Positions 1 through 13,600 of a DNA stretch of 64,000 nt are shown in pieces. The position numbers were made by a program, and so were the translations under genes. The stretch spans positions 716,308 through 780,307 of the forward strand of contig NHNW01000016.1 of the NCBI GenBank assembly GCA_002786025.1. Direction: 5' to 3'. Each line of letters starts with the position of its first letter. Positions within the stretch are counted from its first letter, which is position 1. The notes beneath the pieces are model-generated. The model was not told the origin of the DNA. It worked only from the letters and a program-made list of their open reading frames with translations, and did no database searches. Source of the DNA: Zasmidium citrigriseum (Eukaryota; Ascomycota; Dothideomycetes; Mycosphaerellales; Mycosphaerellaceae).

Positions 1-935
1 ACTAGTAGCGATACTCTAAAGAGACTAAGCGATAGACTTAATAGCCTTACTATTAATAGTAGTAGTAGAGGTAGTAGTAGTAGTAGGCTTATACTTTACC
101 TACGACTATAATAGAGTCTTCTTAAAGGCCTAAATAGCCTTACTTATAGTAGTACGAGTACTATTAACTATCGCCCTATTAGTATATAAAACGATAGATT
201 AACGAAGTTAAAAGAAAATATACTAACTTTATTAGAGTAAGCTACCTCCTTACTCCTTCCCTCTAATATACGATTCTCCTCTACTAAGGTATTACGAGTA
301 GTATAAGCGCTCTCTACTATAGTAAAGGCCTTATATACTAGTAGCGAAATAACCTCGATATACTTATACTTAACGCCCTTATAGCGCTAATACTTAGTAG
401 GAGCGCTACTAAAGATAGTATTATATAGGCGGCCTATAGGCGCGCTATCTACGAAAGTATTAGTAAAAAATTAACTTTAAGTAATAGTAAAGAAAAATTA
501 CTAGCTTAAAGGTAACTTAGGTACTAAGCGTAGGAGGTAATAGTAAGTACGTAAGTATAAGTAGGAACGCTAGAAAATATAAGGGTACTATAGGCTTAAT
601 AAGTACGCGCTATAATAGTATATTTAAAGTTTTTAAAGTTCTTATATATATATAGTATATAGTATCGAGTATAAAGAGTACTTAATATACTAGCTAGTTA
701 TACCTAGAGTTTTATACGACTAGTTACTATATAGTAAGCTATATAGTAACGCTAGTCTTCGACTAAGAAACGAATTAGGAAGATATACTTTTTATATACG
801 ATTCTTAAAGAACTTACTACTAGGCTATTAATCTAGTACTAGTAATTAGATAGCTAGTTCTTTTTATTAATATACCTTTAGTCGTATAACCTACGTAGAT
901 ATAATAATATCGATTTAATTAATTAGGTTTAATTC
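1..935. other. RIP-degraded sequence left of the LTR element, no gene recognised
   Basis: No reading frame with a recognisable motif was found. The stretch is almost free of CA and TG steps, and all frames are broken by TAG/TAA. A run of TAG triplets near 55-90 is probably a RIP-altered CAG-type microsatellite. The sequence ends at the 5-bp target duplication of the LTR retrotransposon, so it is older than that insertion. It may belong to the host element into which the retrotransposon jumped. Confidence 0.6.
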
Positions 936-940
936 CCTAC
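936..940. repeat. Target-site duplication CCTAC, left copy
   Basis: CCTAC directly precedes the left LTR. The identical five bases follow the right LTR at 7,253-7,257. Five-base duplications are usual for Ty3/gypsy integrases, and this pair fixes both ends of the element. Confidence 0.85.
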
Positions 941-1136
941 TATTAAGGAACGAGTAATAAAGGTATAAATCTAATAGATACTTATAACTAGGCTAATAAG
1001 GCGTAAAGAAGAAAGAAGCTAAAGACGAGACGAAAGGAAGTTAAGCTAGCTAGCCGGGTTACGTAACTATAATTATATATATATAGCTATACTTAAATCT
1101 ACGTAGACCTAATCCTAGGCGCTATAATCTATAATA
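941..1136 (-). repeat. LTR, 3' copy relative to the element
   Basis: This is 196 bp, aligned without gaps to 7,057-7,252. The two copies differ at about 12 positions, all transitions. Ends are TATTAAGG...ATAATA, the RIP-changed form of TG...CA. A polypurine tract on the minus strand abuts its inner edge, which makes this the 3' LTR of a minus-strand element. Confidence 0.9.
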
Positions 1137-1150
1137 CTACTCCCCTCTTC
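1137..1150 (-). other. Polypurine tract of the LTR element
   Basis: On the minus strand this reads GAAGAGGGGAGTAG immediately before the LTR. A purine run at this point is where plus-strand DNA synthesis is primed in LTR retroelements. Its position supports the minus-strand orientation. Confidence 0.7.
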
Positions 1151-1399
1151 GGAGGGCGGCGTCTACGCTATACGCTATAGTAAGGCGTAGCGGATTATAG
1201 TAATAATAGAGTAGGTAGGTAGGCGTAGCTTATCTAGGTAGTAGTAGTAGTAGCGAGTAATAGCGTTATCTACGTAGGTAATATCGTTAAAGTTCTCCTA
1301 TATAGTATTAGCCTTATTATATCTAGTCTATTAGACTTTATACTTAAACTTACTCTTAAACTACTATAAGTTAATAATCTCGTCGACTTTAAACTCTAG

Positions 1400-4300
1400 T
1401 TCGCTATTAATAACTTCGATAGGTAGTAGTAGTATATTTTACTAGCTAGGTAGGGGTTTATAAGTAGATATTAGCGATAGGTTTCTAATATAGATAATAT
1501 CGTATATAGGTAGTAACTTCGGAAGCTCTAGGCGGTAGGCGTATAGTAATACAACTTTAGTAATTCGGTAAGGTCTAGTATTATATAGCTCGAGTTTCTT
1601 CTATTAAGTCTTAATACCCTTTAATAATAAGAAGACTCTATTACCTACCTTAAAGGTAGGGGCGAGTCGTTAGTACTTATTAGCTTACTCTTCTATAGCC
1701 GCTTAAGACTACTATAAGGACTATTACGCGTCCTACTAGACTTCGATAATATATTATATAAAACGCTAGGTAGTAGTATCGTTAAAGTAGAGATCCTTAC
1801 CTTTACTAACGATAGGTAGCTCGATACCTATATATAAGTAGTATTTATAGTTAGCGTAGAAGAGGGATATACTAATACTATCGTTATATTAATAATTACC
1901 TACGTACTTAGCGGTAGGTAGCTATTAGTCCTAATTATCGCTAATATAGTTAATAAAGGTATAGAAATAGGCTTCTATTAATATATTAGTACGCTTAGTC
2001 TATCTATTAGTCTCTAGGTATCGAGTAGTAGATAGTCGTATATCTATACTAATAAGCTTATAGAAGCTACGCTAGAACGTAGAGACGAACTATAGTCCTC
2101 TATTAGAAGTAATACTTTTAGGGATACTATATAAGCGCTAGATATACTAGTAGAATAGTTTTACGACGATAGCGGTAGTAGCTTCTTCGTTATAGTAACG
2201 TATCGTAATAAAGTAATATATCTTAGTAAGTCTATTAATAACGACTATTACTATATTATAACTATTATCGAGTAAGGGTAGTAGGCTAGTTATAAAGTCG
2301 ATTATTAGGTACTACTAGCGTTACGTAGGTACTTATAGTAGTTAGAGTAGTCCTTATCTCGTTCTATAGTCTTACTATACTTATTAGTAAGTAAAGTAGT
2401 TAGCTACGTACCTAGCGATACTATTATAGAGTAAGGGCTAGTAGTATAGGCGCGAGACTAGTTCGAACGTATATTTATACTCTAGATAACCTACTACGTA
2501 GTTCGTATAATATATACGTACTACGTCTATTCGAAGATTATTAGTATCTAGTATATATAAGTAGTCTCTATAGTATAGTAGATATCTATCTCTTACCTTA
2601 TATTTAGAGGGTAATATAGTATACGCTAGGCTAGCCTTTATAGGGGTAGTACGCTTCTATAGGTATTTCTTTATCTTAGCGATTAGAGGGTCGTTATTAC
2701 TAGTAGCTATAATATAGTCGAGTAGGTTATATAGGTCGAGTAGAGGCTTATCTTCGTTATTATTAGGGCTAATATAGTTAGCTACGAGCCGTAGTAATAG
2801 GTCGATATTATAAGGTTTAAGGATAGTCTACTACTAGGCTAACTTTCGTAAGTCGTTATTATAAGAAGATAGGTTAGTAGTATAGCGCGTTAGACTATTA
2901 GGCTTAGTTCCTTAGGCGCCTAGGCGATAAGTAATCTAGAAGTTAAAACGGCTAAGGAATTCGCTCTAGTAGGCTTAACGCTAGCTAAGCTACTTAGTAG
3001 TTATATAATACTCTAGGTTACGGTAATCTATAAGGACCTTAATAGTATAGGGATAGCCCTCTAGTTCGAGGCGCTATTACTCGAAGGTATTAATAATAGC
3101 TAAGAGTTCCTTATTATAGATCTTATAGTTATACTCTACTAGGCTTTATTTTATCGAGAAGTAGGTAACGAGTTTCTAGGTATCTCTATAGTAGAGCTAC
3201 GATAGTACGCTAATAGTAATATAGTTAGAGGCGTCGGTTTCTACTATAATAGGTAAGTTAGGGTTATATATAGCTAGCGTAGGTTCTTCTAAGAAGGCTA
3301 CTTTTATATAGTTAAACGCTTACTAGTAAGAGTTAGTCTAGTAGAATCTAGTAGTTATCTTATAGGTCGCGTTAGTAAGTAGTTTCGCGATATATAAGTA
3401 GGCTCTAATAAAGCGTCTATAAAAGCTAGCGAACCTAAGGAATAACTATACGTCCTTAACGTTAGTAGGCGTAGGCTAGTTCTTAATAGCCTCTACTTTC
3501 TTAGTATCTATACGAATACCTTTAGTAGTAATAATAAGGCTAAGGTATTTAGTCTTAGTAACTTCGAACTCTAACTTTATAATATCGTATTATAAGCCTA
3601 CTTTACGAAGGGCTTTAAGTACTAGGCGTATATATTTATTATACTAGTTTAGGTCCTCTAAGTAGATAAGAATATTATTAAGATAGGCTATATAGAAGGA
3701 GTCGAGGTATAGGCCGAGGGCGTTATTTATATAGTTCTAAAAGGTTAAAGGGGTATTAGCTAAACTAAAGGGTATAACGAGGTACTTATAGAGGCTATAT
3801 CTTATTTTAAAGGTAGTTTTCTACTCGTACCCTTTAGTAATATAGATTTAATTAAAGGCTCTAATAATATCTAGCTTAGTATATACCTTAGCTTTACTAA
3901 AATAGCTAAGGGTTTCCTAAATTAAGGGTATTAGATAACGATTCTTTACTATAATATTATTAAGACGATAGTAGTTAACGTAGAAGCGTAGTCCTCTACT
4001 AGGTTTATTAACGAATAGTATAGGCGAGGACGCTAGTAATAAGGAGCTATAAATAAACCCCTTCTTAAGGTTCTCTCTTAGATAGTCGCGAAGGACTTTA
4101 AGTTCTTACTATAATATCGAATATAGCGGTCCGTATAATAGCCTCTTACTATCTTCGAGTTCGATCTTATAGTCGCTAGTATAGTATAGTAGTAGCTTAG
4201 AAGCGTCGTCTTTAGAAAATACGTTAAGGTATAGATACTACTTAGCTAGTAGTTAGTCCTTCGAGTCGACCTTCTTCTTCGCCTATATAGCTAATTTAAT

Positions 4301-5300
4301 ATCTCTAAGCGAGGCTAAGAAGATCCTCGCGCCTTTCTCTAGAGTAAGTTAATTAAAGGCGGTAGTAGAAATAGTATAGATATTTAGGGCGTTAGTAGCC
4401 TTTATAGCTATAAGGGCGATAGGCTTCTTTAGTAGTAGTAGCTATAGCGATAGCGCTACTTCGTTTATATCCGTAATAAATAGGCTCGAAGAGGTTAGCG
4501 TCTAAGGATTATATATTAGTAAGTATAATCTCTCGCGTACCCTCTAGTAGCTTCTTATTAATCGCTCTAAGTCTAAAAGCTATAGTATTATAAGCTATAT
4601 CTATAGCTCTATCTACGTCTACGTTAGTTACGCTAGTAATATTATACCTATAGCTTAGATCTAGTAGTAATACCTATTATATTAGGTCTTATAGAAGTCT
4701 AAATTAAAGAGGATAACGTCGTCCTTCTAAAGTATACGCGGCGAGTATTATTTAAGCTATAGTAGGCTAAGGATAATTAGATAATAACCTAACTTAGTTA
4801 GGTAGAAGTAGATATACTTATAGTAACCCTAGATATCGAGAGTTACTCGCGTAATATAAGTTATATCGTTAATAGCGTTACTATTAAATACTTTAAGGTA
4901 GTAGGGTATAAGTAGTTCTATAATATATAAACCGTATTTACGCGTAAAGTTAGAATCTATAAAAGCGTATCTAGTATAGCTATAGTCTAGTATATAGTAC
5001 GATATAATATCTATTAATAGTAAAGCTAAAGTCGAAGTTCGTAATATATAAGGTAGGATAAGGTAATCCTTATTAGGTAATAACGCTACTTAATCAAAGG
5101 AAGACGAGCTAATTCTAAGGGTTTCTTTTATAGTTTCTTTACCTAGGCTAGGTGTTAGTTTCTATAGCTTATTATAATAATACTAAGGATCTAGATAACT
5201 ATCGATATAATAAGGACTCTAAAAGCGACTTTACTTAAAGCCTATATATTTTCTAAGATAGTAGTATTAAGCTAAGTAGTAGTAGGCTTACTAGTAGCTA
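1400..5300 (-). pseudogene. Decayed gypsy pol: RT, RNase H and integrase
   Basis: Minus-strand translation shows RT around 3,640-3,850 with YLNNILIY, which is the catalytic YLDDILIY box with both Asp changed to Asn. Upstream is IPFSLANTPLTF, matching the family's MPFGLTNAPATF. RNase H follows at about 3,035-3,175 (VTYFSIK, then EYNYKIYNKELLAIINTFE), a very typical gypsy pattern. The integrase core is at about 2,190-2,290 (IDFITSLLPLLDNSYN, then VVINRLTKI), where the first catalytic Asp is still readable. TAG/TAA interrupt every domain. The protein would make and integrate element DNA in virus-like particles. I did not find a clear chromodomain near the C-terminal end (about 1,400-1,700). Confidence 0.88.
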
Positions 5301-5329
5301 TCTTATAGATCTAAGAGGCTTACTATTTA

Positions 5330-7000
5330 TAGGCCTCCTTACTAGCGATAATAGGGTAGTTACTCTTCTAATAGCTAGATTAGTTATAGAATATATAGTA
5401 GTTATTCTTAATTTAATCTTTACGCTTTTACTAAGTTAGTAGTCTACGCCTTATTATAGAGAGGTCTATTATATTACTACCCTAAGTAGTCGTAAGTAAA
5501 GCTAGTATAGACGTAGATACTATAGTTATCGTTAGGCGCTAAGGGTTAGATATTATAGGAGTTAGTATAGAGCTAGCTCGAGATACGAAGCTACTAGTAT
5601 TAGCGCTAGTACTAGTATTACTATTAGTTAAGGAGGATTTATACGATTATCCCTATATACTATAGTTAGTACTAATAGTCTTTACGGCCTATAATACTTC
5701 TTTACGGCGATTATAAATATTATAATTAACTCCCTCGAGGCGGTTATAGAGCTCTTTAAAGGGTATCCTCTAGGTATCCTACTAACCCGCTAACGCGTCT
5801 TTTAACTCTTCGCTTAACCCCTTACGGAACTTAGTAAATAACGAGAGATCCTTTAGGCTAATAACCTTATTAAGCCGTACGAACTTAGACTTATAGTAGG
5901 GAAACTCCTTACTCTCCTACTTTAGTCTCTCGAGCTTATTTATAGCTACTTACTCTTTAAACGCTTTACTAAACGTACTAGTAAGGATATCTATTATAGC
6001 TTCTAAGCTAGTAAGGTTAAATACTACCTAGGCGCCTTTAATAGTAACGTACGGAATAATTACCTTATAGGCCTTACTACTAAGGCGTATATATATATAT
6101 AATAGCTAATCGTATACGTTAGAGTATCTATCTATATTAGCTAATAGCTTAATAGCTATTATAACCTTCTATACTTTTAACTTCTCTTTACTATTACTAT
6201 TATATATCTTTAGGTCTAGAAGCTTCTCGCTCTTATAGTAGTAGCCGCTATAGCTACTATTAGGTATACTCGTAGTCGTTAATAGAGTAATAGGTAGAGG
6301 CGAGCGTAATTAAAGGCTAGTAAGCTCGGCTTATAATCGTTAGATATCGTTATTACGGTAGCGTATCTCCTCTTAGGCTTTAAGTAGTTACTAGTTTATA
6401 TAATTAAGACGGCTATTAACTATCTATATAGAGGTAGTAGTCTACTATAGTTAGTCTACGAGTTCTTAGCGTAGGTTAGAGATTTTATTATTAGCTACCG
6501 TATAATAGTCTTTAGCGGCTATACGTTTATACTTAAGATTCGTAAGCTACTTCTCGTAGTTCTAGAGATACTAATAGACTCTACGATAGGTACTAGTACT
6601 ATTAGTACTATATAAAGCTTAGGCGAGTTAGTTAGTAGTCTTAGGTATAGGATTAATAATAATTACGCTCTAGCGACGGTTATTAAGGGTTAGAGGTTCT
6701 TACTAGAGGTTACTAATCTAAAACGGCGACTACTACTACTTAGACTATAATTACTATTATTATTCTAAAGGTATAGATAAATCTTTCTAAGGGGTACTAA
6801 ATAGTAATTTTTACTAGTAATCGGCTATCTCGCTAGCTTATTAGTAGCGCTATTATAAGCGCTAGAGGATTAGTAACCGCTTCGTACTAATTCGTTAGCT
6901 AATATTAATCGATATAAGGGGTATAGTAGTAAAGGATTAATAGTTCGAACTAAGTAGGTTAAACGCTATAGCTATAGTACTACTAACGTAACGGTAGGCT
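5330..7000 (-). pseudogene. Decayed gypsy gag with CCHC zinc knuckle
   Basis: The region lies between the 5' LTR (7,057-7,252) and pol, the place of gag. At 5,356-5,397 on the minus strand, four codons sit at the exact CX2CX4HX4C spacing, but as TAT, TAT, TAT and TAC. This is what RIP gives from TGT/TGC (Cys) and CAT (His). A zinc knuckle binds the element's RNA during packaging. The rest is too broken for residue-level assignment, and the capsid part is inferred from position only. Confidence 0.65.
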
Positions 7001-7056
7001 TTAAATTACCTCTAGCTTATAGGCTAGAGGTCTTCGAGATAAAGGATACCTCGTAC

Positions 7057-7252
7057 TATTAAGGAACGAGTAATAAAGGTATAAATCTAATAGATACTCG
7101 TAACTAGGCTAATAAGGCGTAAAGAAGAAAGAAGCTAAAGACGAGACGAAAGGAAGTTAGGCTAGCTAGCTAGGTTACGTAACTATAATTACGTATACGT
7201 AGCTATACTTAGATCTACGTAGACCTAATCCTAGGTACTATAATCTATAATA
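7057..7252 (-). repeat. LTR, 5' copy relative to the element
   Basis: Gapless 196-bp partner of 941-1,136, followed directly by CCTAC. It keeps CG at several sites where the other copy has TA, so the two LTRs were mutated independently. As the 5' LTR of a minus-strand element it would have held the promoter. Confidence 0.9.
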
Positions 7253-7257
7253 CCTAC
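7253..7257. repeat. Target-site duplication CCTAC, right copy
   Basis: Identical to 936-940; marks the right boundary of the LTR element. Confidence 0.85.
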
Positions 7258-7859
7258 GAATTTAGTAGTATTTTATACTAAAAGGAGCGTTACTATACTT
7301 CGCTCCTTCGATAGACTCTCGTTTTAGGTATAATACTTACCTAAATACCCCTCCCTAGTAACTATATTAAATCTTCTAGAACCTAGATAGTAATAGTAGT
7401 TTCGAGCTATAATTTAACGACTTTTCGTATAGTTTTCGAATAAGCTAAGGGTAGCTTATATTAAAGAGGAGGTAATTATAAAGGTAGGATTAGGAGGTAA
7501 AGTTAGAAGCCTAGTCTTAGTAGCTAGGTTAATAGATCTAATTAGTTAGGGAAAAGAGGTTAGGCGTAATACCTATGTTTCGTAAGGGTTATATACCTTA
7601 AGACGGAGAATAGAAATAGAGAGCTATAGATCCTAGTATATTAGATCCTCGTAGGTCTAGTATAATAGAGATTTAAATAAGAGACGTATATATCTTAAGT
7701 AAAAGGTAGAAATTAGTTTATCTTCTAACCCTTAGTTTAGTCGAGGGCGTTCTATATACTACGATATACCCTTCGAGTAGATAGCTACTCTATTACGTTA
7801 TACCTACGTCTTAGCCTCCTTATACTAGCTTCCTCTATATATAGAGTACTAGCTTATTT
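7258..7859. other. Degraded spacer before the second gypsy pol
   Basis: No motif was recognised. It could hold the protease or N-terminal part of the plus-strand pol that becomes readable at about 7,860, but all frames are broken and I cannot support a call. Confidence 0.4.
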
Positions 7860-9360
7860 TTATACTATAGATAAGGCTCTTAACGCTCTATTACCTAAAG
7901 ATATCGAGAAGTTTATAAGTTCTACTAAAACTAATCTATAGATAAAACTACCTTCTACCTATTACGACTTAGCTAATACTTTTAAATATAAGATAGAATT
8001 TACTATCCTCGAGTATAGCCCTTTAGACTATACTATTAATCTTAAACCTAGCGCTAAGATTCCCTATAAGAAAGTATATACTATAAGCCCCGAATAGCTA
8101 GCTATCGTTAAGAAATATATCGATAATAGGATTACTTAAGGAACTATTAAGAAGTTTAACTTAAGATACGCCTTACCTATATTAATAGTTAGTAAGCTAG
8201 GTAGAGGTCTACGAGTCTATATAGACTACTACGAAGTTAACGCCCTTACGATTAAAGACTAGTATCCTATTCCCCTACTCTAAGAGATACTAGACTAACT
8301 TTATAAAGTAACCTACTTTATAAAGCTAGATATCGTCGCTACCTTTAATAACCTCTATATTCGTAAAGGAGATAAGTAGATAATAGCGTTTATTATATAA
8401 TATAGTCTATACTAGTATAAGGTTCTCCTATTCGGCCTTTATAATAGGCCTAGTTCTTAGTAGCGTTATATTAATAGTATACTATAAGAGTTCCTTAACG
8501 ACTTTATTATAGTCTACTTAGATAATATCCTTATCTACTCTTTAGAGTCGTTAGAGAATTACTAGTAGAAGGTTAGATAAGTCCTTATTAAGTTAAGGGA
8601 AGCTAGACTACCTATCGATATCGATAAGTACGAGTTTAGTATTAAGAAAGTTAAGTACCTAGGCCTAATTATTCCTATTAAAGGAATTAAGATAGATCTA
8701 GTTAAAGTAGAAGCTATCTAGTACTAGGCTATACTATATAATACTAAAGATATTCTCGCTTTCCTAGGATTCGTAGGTTTCTACTATTAATTCGTTAACT
8801 CCTTCTCTAAAGTAGCTATACTATTAATAAATATAATAAAGAAGGATATACCTTTCTAATAGACTAACTATTACTAGTATACCTTTAACGAACTTAAACG
8901 GCGTTTTATAACTACGCTAGTACTAGCCTATTTTAACTCTAATCTACCTATATAGGTAGAGACTAATACTTCTAACTAGGTTATAGCTAAAGTCCTATTA
9001 TAGAAAGGAGAGGATAGTATTCTTTATCTAGTAGCTTTCTACTCTAAGAAGATAAATCCTTAAGAATATAACTACGATATATATAATAAGGAGCTACTTA
9101 CTATTATTAAGGCCTTTAAGGAATAGTAACCTAAACTTATAGGCTATAATAAACCTATTCGTATCCTTTCGGATTATAAGAATCTTAAGTACTTTATAAC
9201 TACTAAGAAGCTTAATTACTAATAAGTACGATAGGCTAAGTTCCTTAGCTAGTTTAACTTTAAGATTACCTACTATCTAGGTAAATAAAGCTAGAAACTA
9301 GATAGTCTAATATAGCGGTCGTAGGACTTACTAAATACCGTTACGAATACTTATCTATAA
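7860..9360 (+). pseudogene. Decayed Ty3/gypsy RT-RNase H, second element
   Basis: Plus-strand frame with typical gypsy RT order. KPSAKIPYKKVYTISPE lies before the RT. Then come LRVYIDYYEVNALTIKD (family: RLCVDYRGLNAITIKN), a KLDIVATFN box, and VYLDNILIYS at 8,511-8,540, where the second catalytic Asp has become Asn. RNase H is at 9,036-9,130 (VAFYSKKINP, then EYNYDIYNKELLTIIKAFKE). The tether after RNase H (KFLS-FNFKITYYLGK) is also typical. It lies opposite in strand to the 941-7,252 element and differs in sequence, so it is a separate family. No LTR and no integrase core were found, so it looks truncated. Confidence 0.85.
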
Positions 9361-10689
9361 TACTAGTAATAGACTATCCTAAAACTATATAACCTTAATA
9401 TTATAATATAGTTCGCGATATAAGCTAATAAAGTAAATACTATAAATATAACGCTACCCTCTAACTACTAAGCTCCCTTAGTCGCTAATAATAATAGAGA
9501 AGATAGTAGTATACTACTTAAGGATAACGCGACTCTAGAGGGAGAGGTAGATAACTTAGAATAAAAGTAGGAATTAGACTCTAACTCTAAAGAATAGGAA
9601 TCCGAAGAGTATATACTAGAATAGGCTTACTAATAGCTCCTTATAGTTACCTAGTATTAGCGAGTAATATTACTTCTTTTAACTTAGGGGTTCCTAGCCT
9701 AATTCTAATCTAGAGAAGTAGCCTATTACCTTATAGTAAGGGGTTTAAGATAAGATCTCTTATAGGTAGGTAATAGACTCTTTTATAATATATACTATAT
9801 ACTAAATTCGAATTAAAGTATTCTACGAGAAGAAGATTATAGTTTTAATCCTCTTAAATTAAGAGCCTTATATTATCCCTTATTTAAGCCTTATTTTCTA
9901 CCTTAACTACTTTACCTTATTTCCTTACTTTAGTCTTAGCGAGCCTTAAACTTCTCTTATTACTCCTTATTCGATTCCTTCCTTTAACGAGGCTATTAAT
10001 ACTCCTCCTTTATAGGAGGATCTAGAAGTATTTTAGGCCTCGTAGCTAGTAAGAGAATAAGATTACTATTATATAGTTAGTATTACTCTCCTATATCTTC
10101 TAGAGCTAAAGGCGGGGCTTAACTACGAAAAATTAAGTATTATTTATTATAGATTTAAGGCTTTAGTTAGTTTTAATCTATTAAGGGTTTTAGGGCTTAC
10201 TAGTATATAGGATTACTAAGCTACTAGATCTCTTCTTTAGATTTCGACCTTATCTTAGCTATTAACTAGAAACTAAACTAGAATTAGACTCTAGGAAGGC
10301 ATTAATACCTTCTAGATTACCTAGATATTTATAGAAACTAGAACTAGGCTAAAGATAGTAAGGAATTAAAGGAATTCTAGACTTAGTAATTTCCTAGCCT
10401 ATAGGCTAAGAAATCTATCTATAAGAAGGACCGCTATTTCGCTAAGGATTTTACGACAAGTATATATTTCTAGAGGTTTAGGCGAGCTCGATATTCTTAG
10501 GTAAGAAAATCTTCTAGAGAGAGTATTACTTTAACCCTAATAATTACTCTACCTACGAGGATTCTACCTAGCTAGTAACGAGTCTATAACTTCCTACTCT
10601 AAGCTTAGGATTAAGTAGAGAGAAGCTACTAATACTAATTACGACTACCTTTTTAGATTAATTAATTCCTATTCTAGAACTAGAGCTAT
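9361..10689 (+). other. Degraded region between pol and gag-like frames
   Basis: The plus frame after RNase H continues with an acidic stretch (about 9,480-9,620) and then loses any pattern I know. The integrase expected there is not visible. A transposon junction probably lies within this interval, because the next readable frame starts as a Gag. No LTR-like repeat was found to mark it. Confidence 0.4.
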
Positions 10690-13600
10690 AGATAACCCTA
10701 GGGTTACTTAGAGAGAGGTTTCTACCTATACTCTAAGTAGCTAACTAATTCCTATAGAGCTAGTATTTCGAACTATACGAGATCTACTATACCCTACTAG
10801 GGTTATAAGTAAATCGAGTAATATAGATACCTTTATAGCTAATAATATAAGAGAAGGTAGTAGTAGGTTAGGTATAAAGGCCTAAGGTAAACGACTCCTT
10901 ATAGATATTAATCCTAAGCTATCTACTACCGAATCTAGAATCGAGAAGGATAAGGTATTAGCGAGGCTATAAGTAATAGAAGAGATAATATAGCTTATTA
11001 CTACTCTTAAAGGAAGGAGATAGCTAGCTCCTAGAGGAATAGAGAATCTAATATTTAATAGAAGTAAGGTAACTACTTTCCTTAAAAGATTTAAGGCGCT
11101 AATTAAAGAATATACGCTATTAGAAAATAATAAAGGTAAGTTAAAGAGGTTTACTTAAAACTACGATATATATACGCGAGATATAGTAAAGATAATTACT
11201 AGATTCGAGGAAGGAAACTATTAGAAGTTCTAGAAGAACTTCCTATAGGAGTACTTTAGTAGAGATAGTATTACTTAAACAAGTATAGTTAAGTATCTAG
11301 GTAAGTTTTATAAGAAGTTATTACCTATTAAATCTAATCCTACTAAATACTATAGATAGTTTAGAGTAATCTATAATAAGTTACTAGAAGAAGAGCTTTC
11401 TCTAAATTAGAAAAGTAGGTTATTCCTAAAAGGTTTACTAGTTAGTATTACGAAAAAGGTCTATATATAACTTAAGATCTTACCTAGTAATCTAGCGAGC
11501 TATTAGAGGTTTAAGAAGATCTATACTAAAGCTTAGAAGTTAATTTATAGATAAGAAGAGGTAAGATAAGTATATAGGCTAGAGCTAATTATTAATAGAG
11601 TATAAGGTATTATAGAATCGTAGAAGGAGAGAGTAATAGGTTAGAAGACCTCGCCTTTTACGATTAAATTATAAGATAAGTACCTTATAAAGGATAGGTA
11701 AGATACGATTAAGGAGTAGATTAAATAGATAGGTTAGAGACTAGAGTAAATAACCCTAAACTTTAGAAAAGGGCTCGTATTTATAGAGAAGGTTATAAAT
11801 ATAGTAAACCTTTCGATAGTCTAACCTATTAATATAGATTAGGCGAGAAGAGAAGAGTTATTATAGGAATAGAATAGTTTTACTACTTAGAATAGGGTAA
11901 ATAGAAGTAAAGGGTATAAGAGGAAGAAAAGGGATATTCTAAATTATATATAAGAAGTCTATTAGCTCTATAGTAATAAGAATTATTTTACTAGAGAATA
12001 TAGTAAGTATAGCTTCCTAGAGTATTTAAAGTAATACTATTAGGAGAAGGGGAGATAGTATACTAGAGGGCCTAATAGTCTAAATAAGGAAGTAATTCGC
12101 TTTATATAGGATATAAACTACCTAAAGTTAAAGTATATTATTCCTATATTAGAAAGTAAGACTAGAAAGCGAGTATTCTAGTATAGCGGAAGCCTAATAC
12201 TAGATAAGTTAAAGGAATAGGGATAGGAGAGAGAAGATATAAATAATATTATAGAATCTTTAAAGGATACCTAAGTACGAGGGACTTTAGCTTCTCTATA
12301 AAGGGATAGTTACCTAGATAAGGAAGAGTTTATTATTACGCTTAAGGATTTATAGTATAAAGATTAGGGAATAAGAGTTTTAGCTATTAATAAGATTCCT
12401 ATAGATAAAGGAAGAGAAGAACCTATTAGGACTATAATACCTATAAGGATACTATTATATAAGGGGAAGTAGAAGGCTATTAATCTATTAAAGCTAAACT
12501 AGCGAGAGAATCGAGTTAATAAGCTAGGTAATTATCCGAAAGTAATCCTTAAGAATAATCGTAGGAAGTAAGCTAAAAAGGAGAGGTTAAATAAAGTAAT
12601 AGAGGAAGAGAGGGAAAGGATTAATATAGTAAGGTAGTAATATAATAAGACGTTAAGAGTAGAGTTTTCGAAGTAAGGTACTTCCTAGTCTTAGTCTTAA
12701 TCTTAGACTTAAAGGCGTAATTAAGATAAAGATAAGGAAATAGAGGATAAAGGAATCTTATTCTCGGAAGGATTAAGTAAAGAATTATAGGTTAAACCTA
12801 AACTTAGGCCGAGACCTATTAATCCTCTAAATAAGAAGAAGCTAAAGACTATTAGGTTAAAAGGATATAGGAAGGAATATAGGTTTAGGGAATAAGCTAC
12901 TATAGATTAACTAAAAGAGGTCTCTAAGGTTAATCTCTTCTAGATAGACTTCCTATTAAGCCTACCTATCTCGATAGGTAGCTATAATATTAAGGATTTA
13001 TTACTCTATAGTAAGGATTTCTAGTAAGTAGTTTACTAGAGGATTTAGAATATAGAAGTATTTAGAGAGGTATTAAGATTCTAAAGAGCGTATTAGAGAA
13101 AGTAGATAGGAACGATAAAAGGGTCGAGCTTATTCTACTTCTAAGCTATATATAAGTATCTATAGGAGTTAGATAAGAAGGTAGAACTAAGTATTTCTCT
13201 TAAGGAAAGTACTTATTATAAAGAAGCTAAAGAAATCTTATAAGGGATAAGCGTAATAGAATAGTAGGTAAAGGCTAAAAGGAAGTAAGTAGTTATAATT
13301 AGAAGTAGATTCTCTATATAGGGAGGATAGATAGAAAGATATATAAAGGTAGGTAATTAACTTCTAAACTAGATAACTTATTAACTTATCGAATACGATA
13401 GTAAGTTACCTACGCTACCTACTAGAATAAAGAAGGGAAGAGTTAATAAAGAATATAACCTCTCTATAGTAAAGTAGATATATACTCTTATTCTAAGCCT
13501 ATAGGTAATTATAAAGTTAGGAGTAGGTAAGAAGTATTACTTTAGAGGATTAATTAATAAGGGAAGTAAGATATATTTAATAAGTTAAATAGTATTAAGA

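Larger units (their letters stand above)
941..7252 (-). mobile_element. Complete but dead Ty3/gypsy-type LTR retrotransposon
   Basis: This is a full-length 6.3-kb element read on the minus strand. It is bounded by two 196-bp LTRs and flanked by the same 5-bp duplication (CCTAC). Minus-strand order is LTR, Gag with zinc knuckle, RT, RNase H, integrase, polypurine tract, LTR. RT-RNaseH-integrase is the order of Ty3/gypsy (Metaviridae), not of copia elements. LTR ends read TA...TA, as expected if the canonical TG...CA ends were hit by RIP. Every domain is interrupted by TAG/TAA, so the copy cannot act on its own. The intact ends and target duplication mean it was a complete insertion before it decayed. 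Confidence 0.9.
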
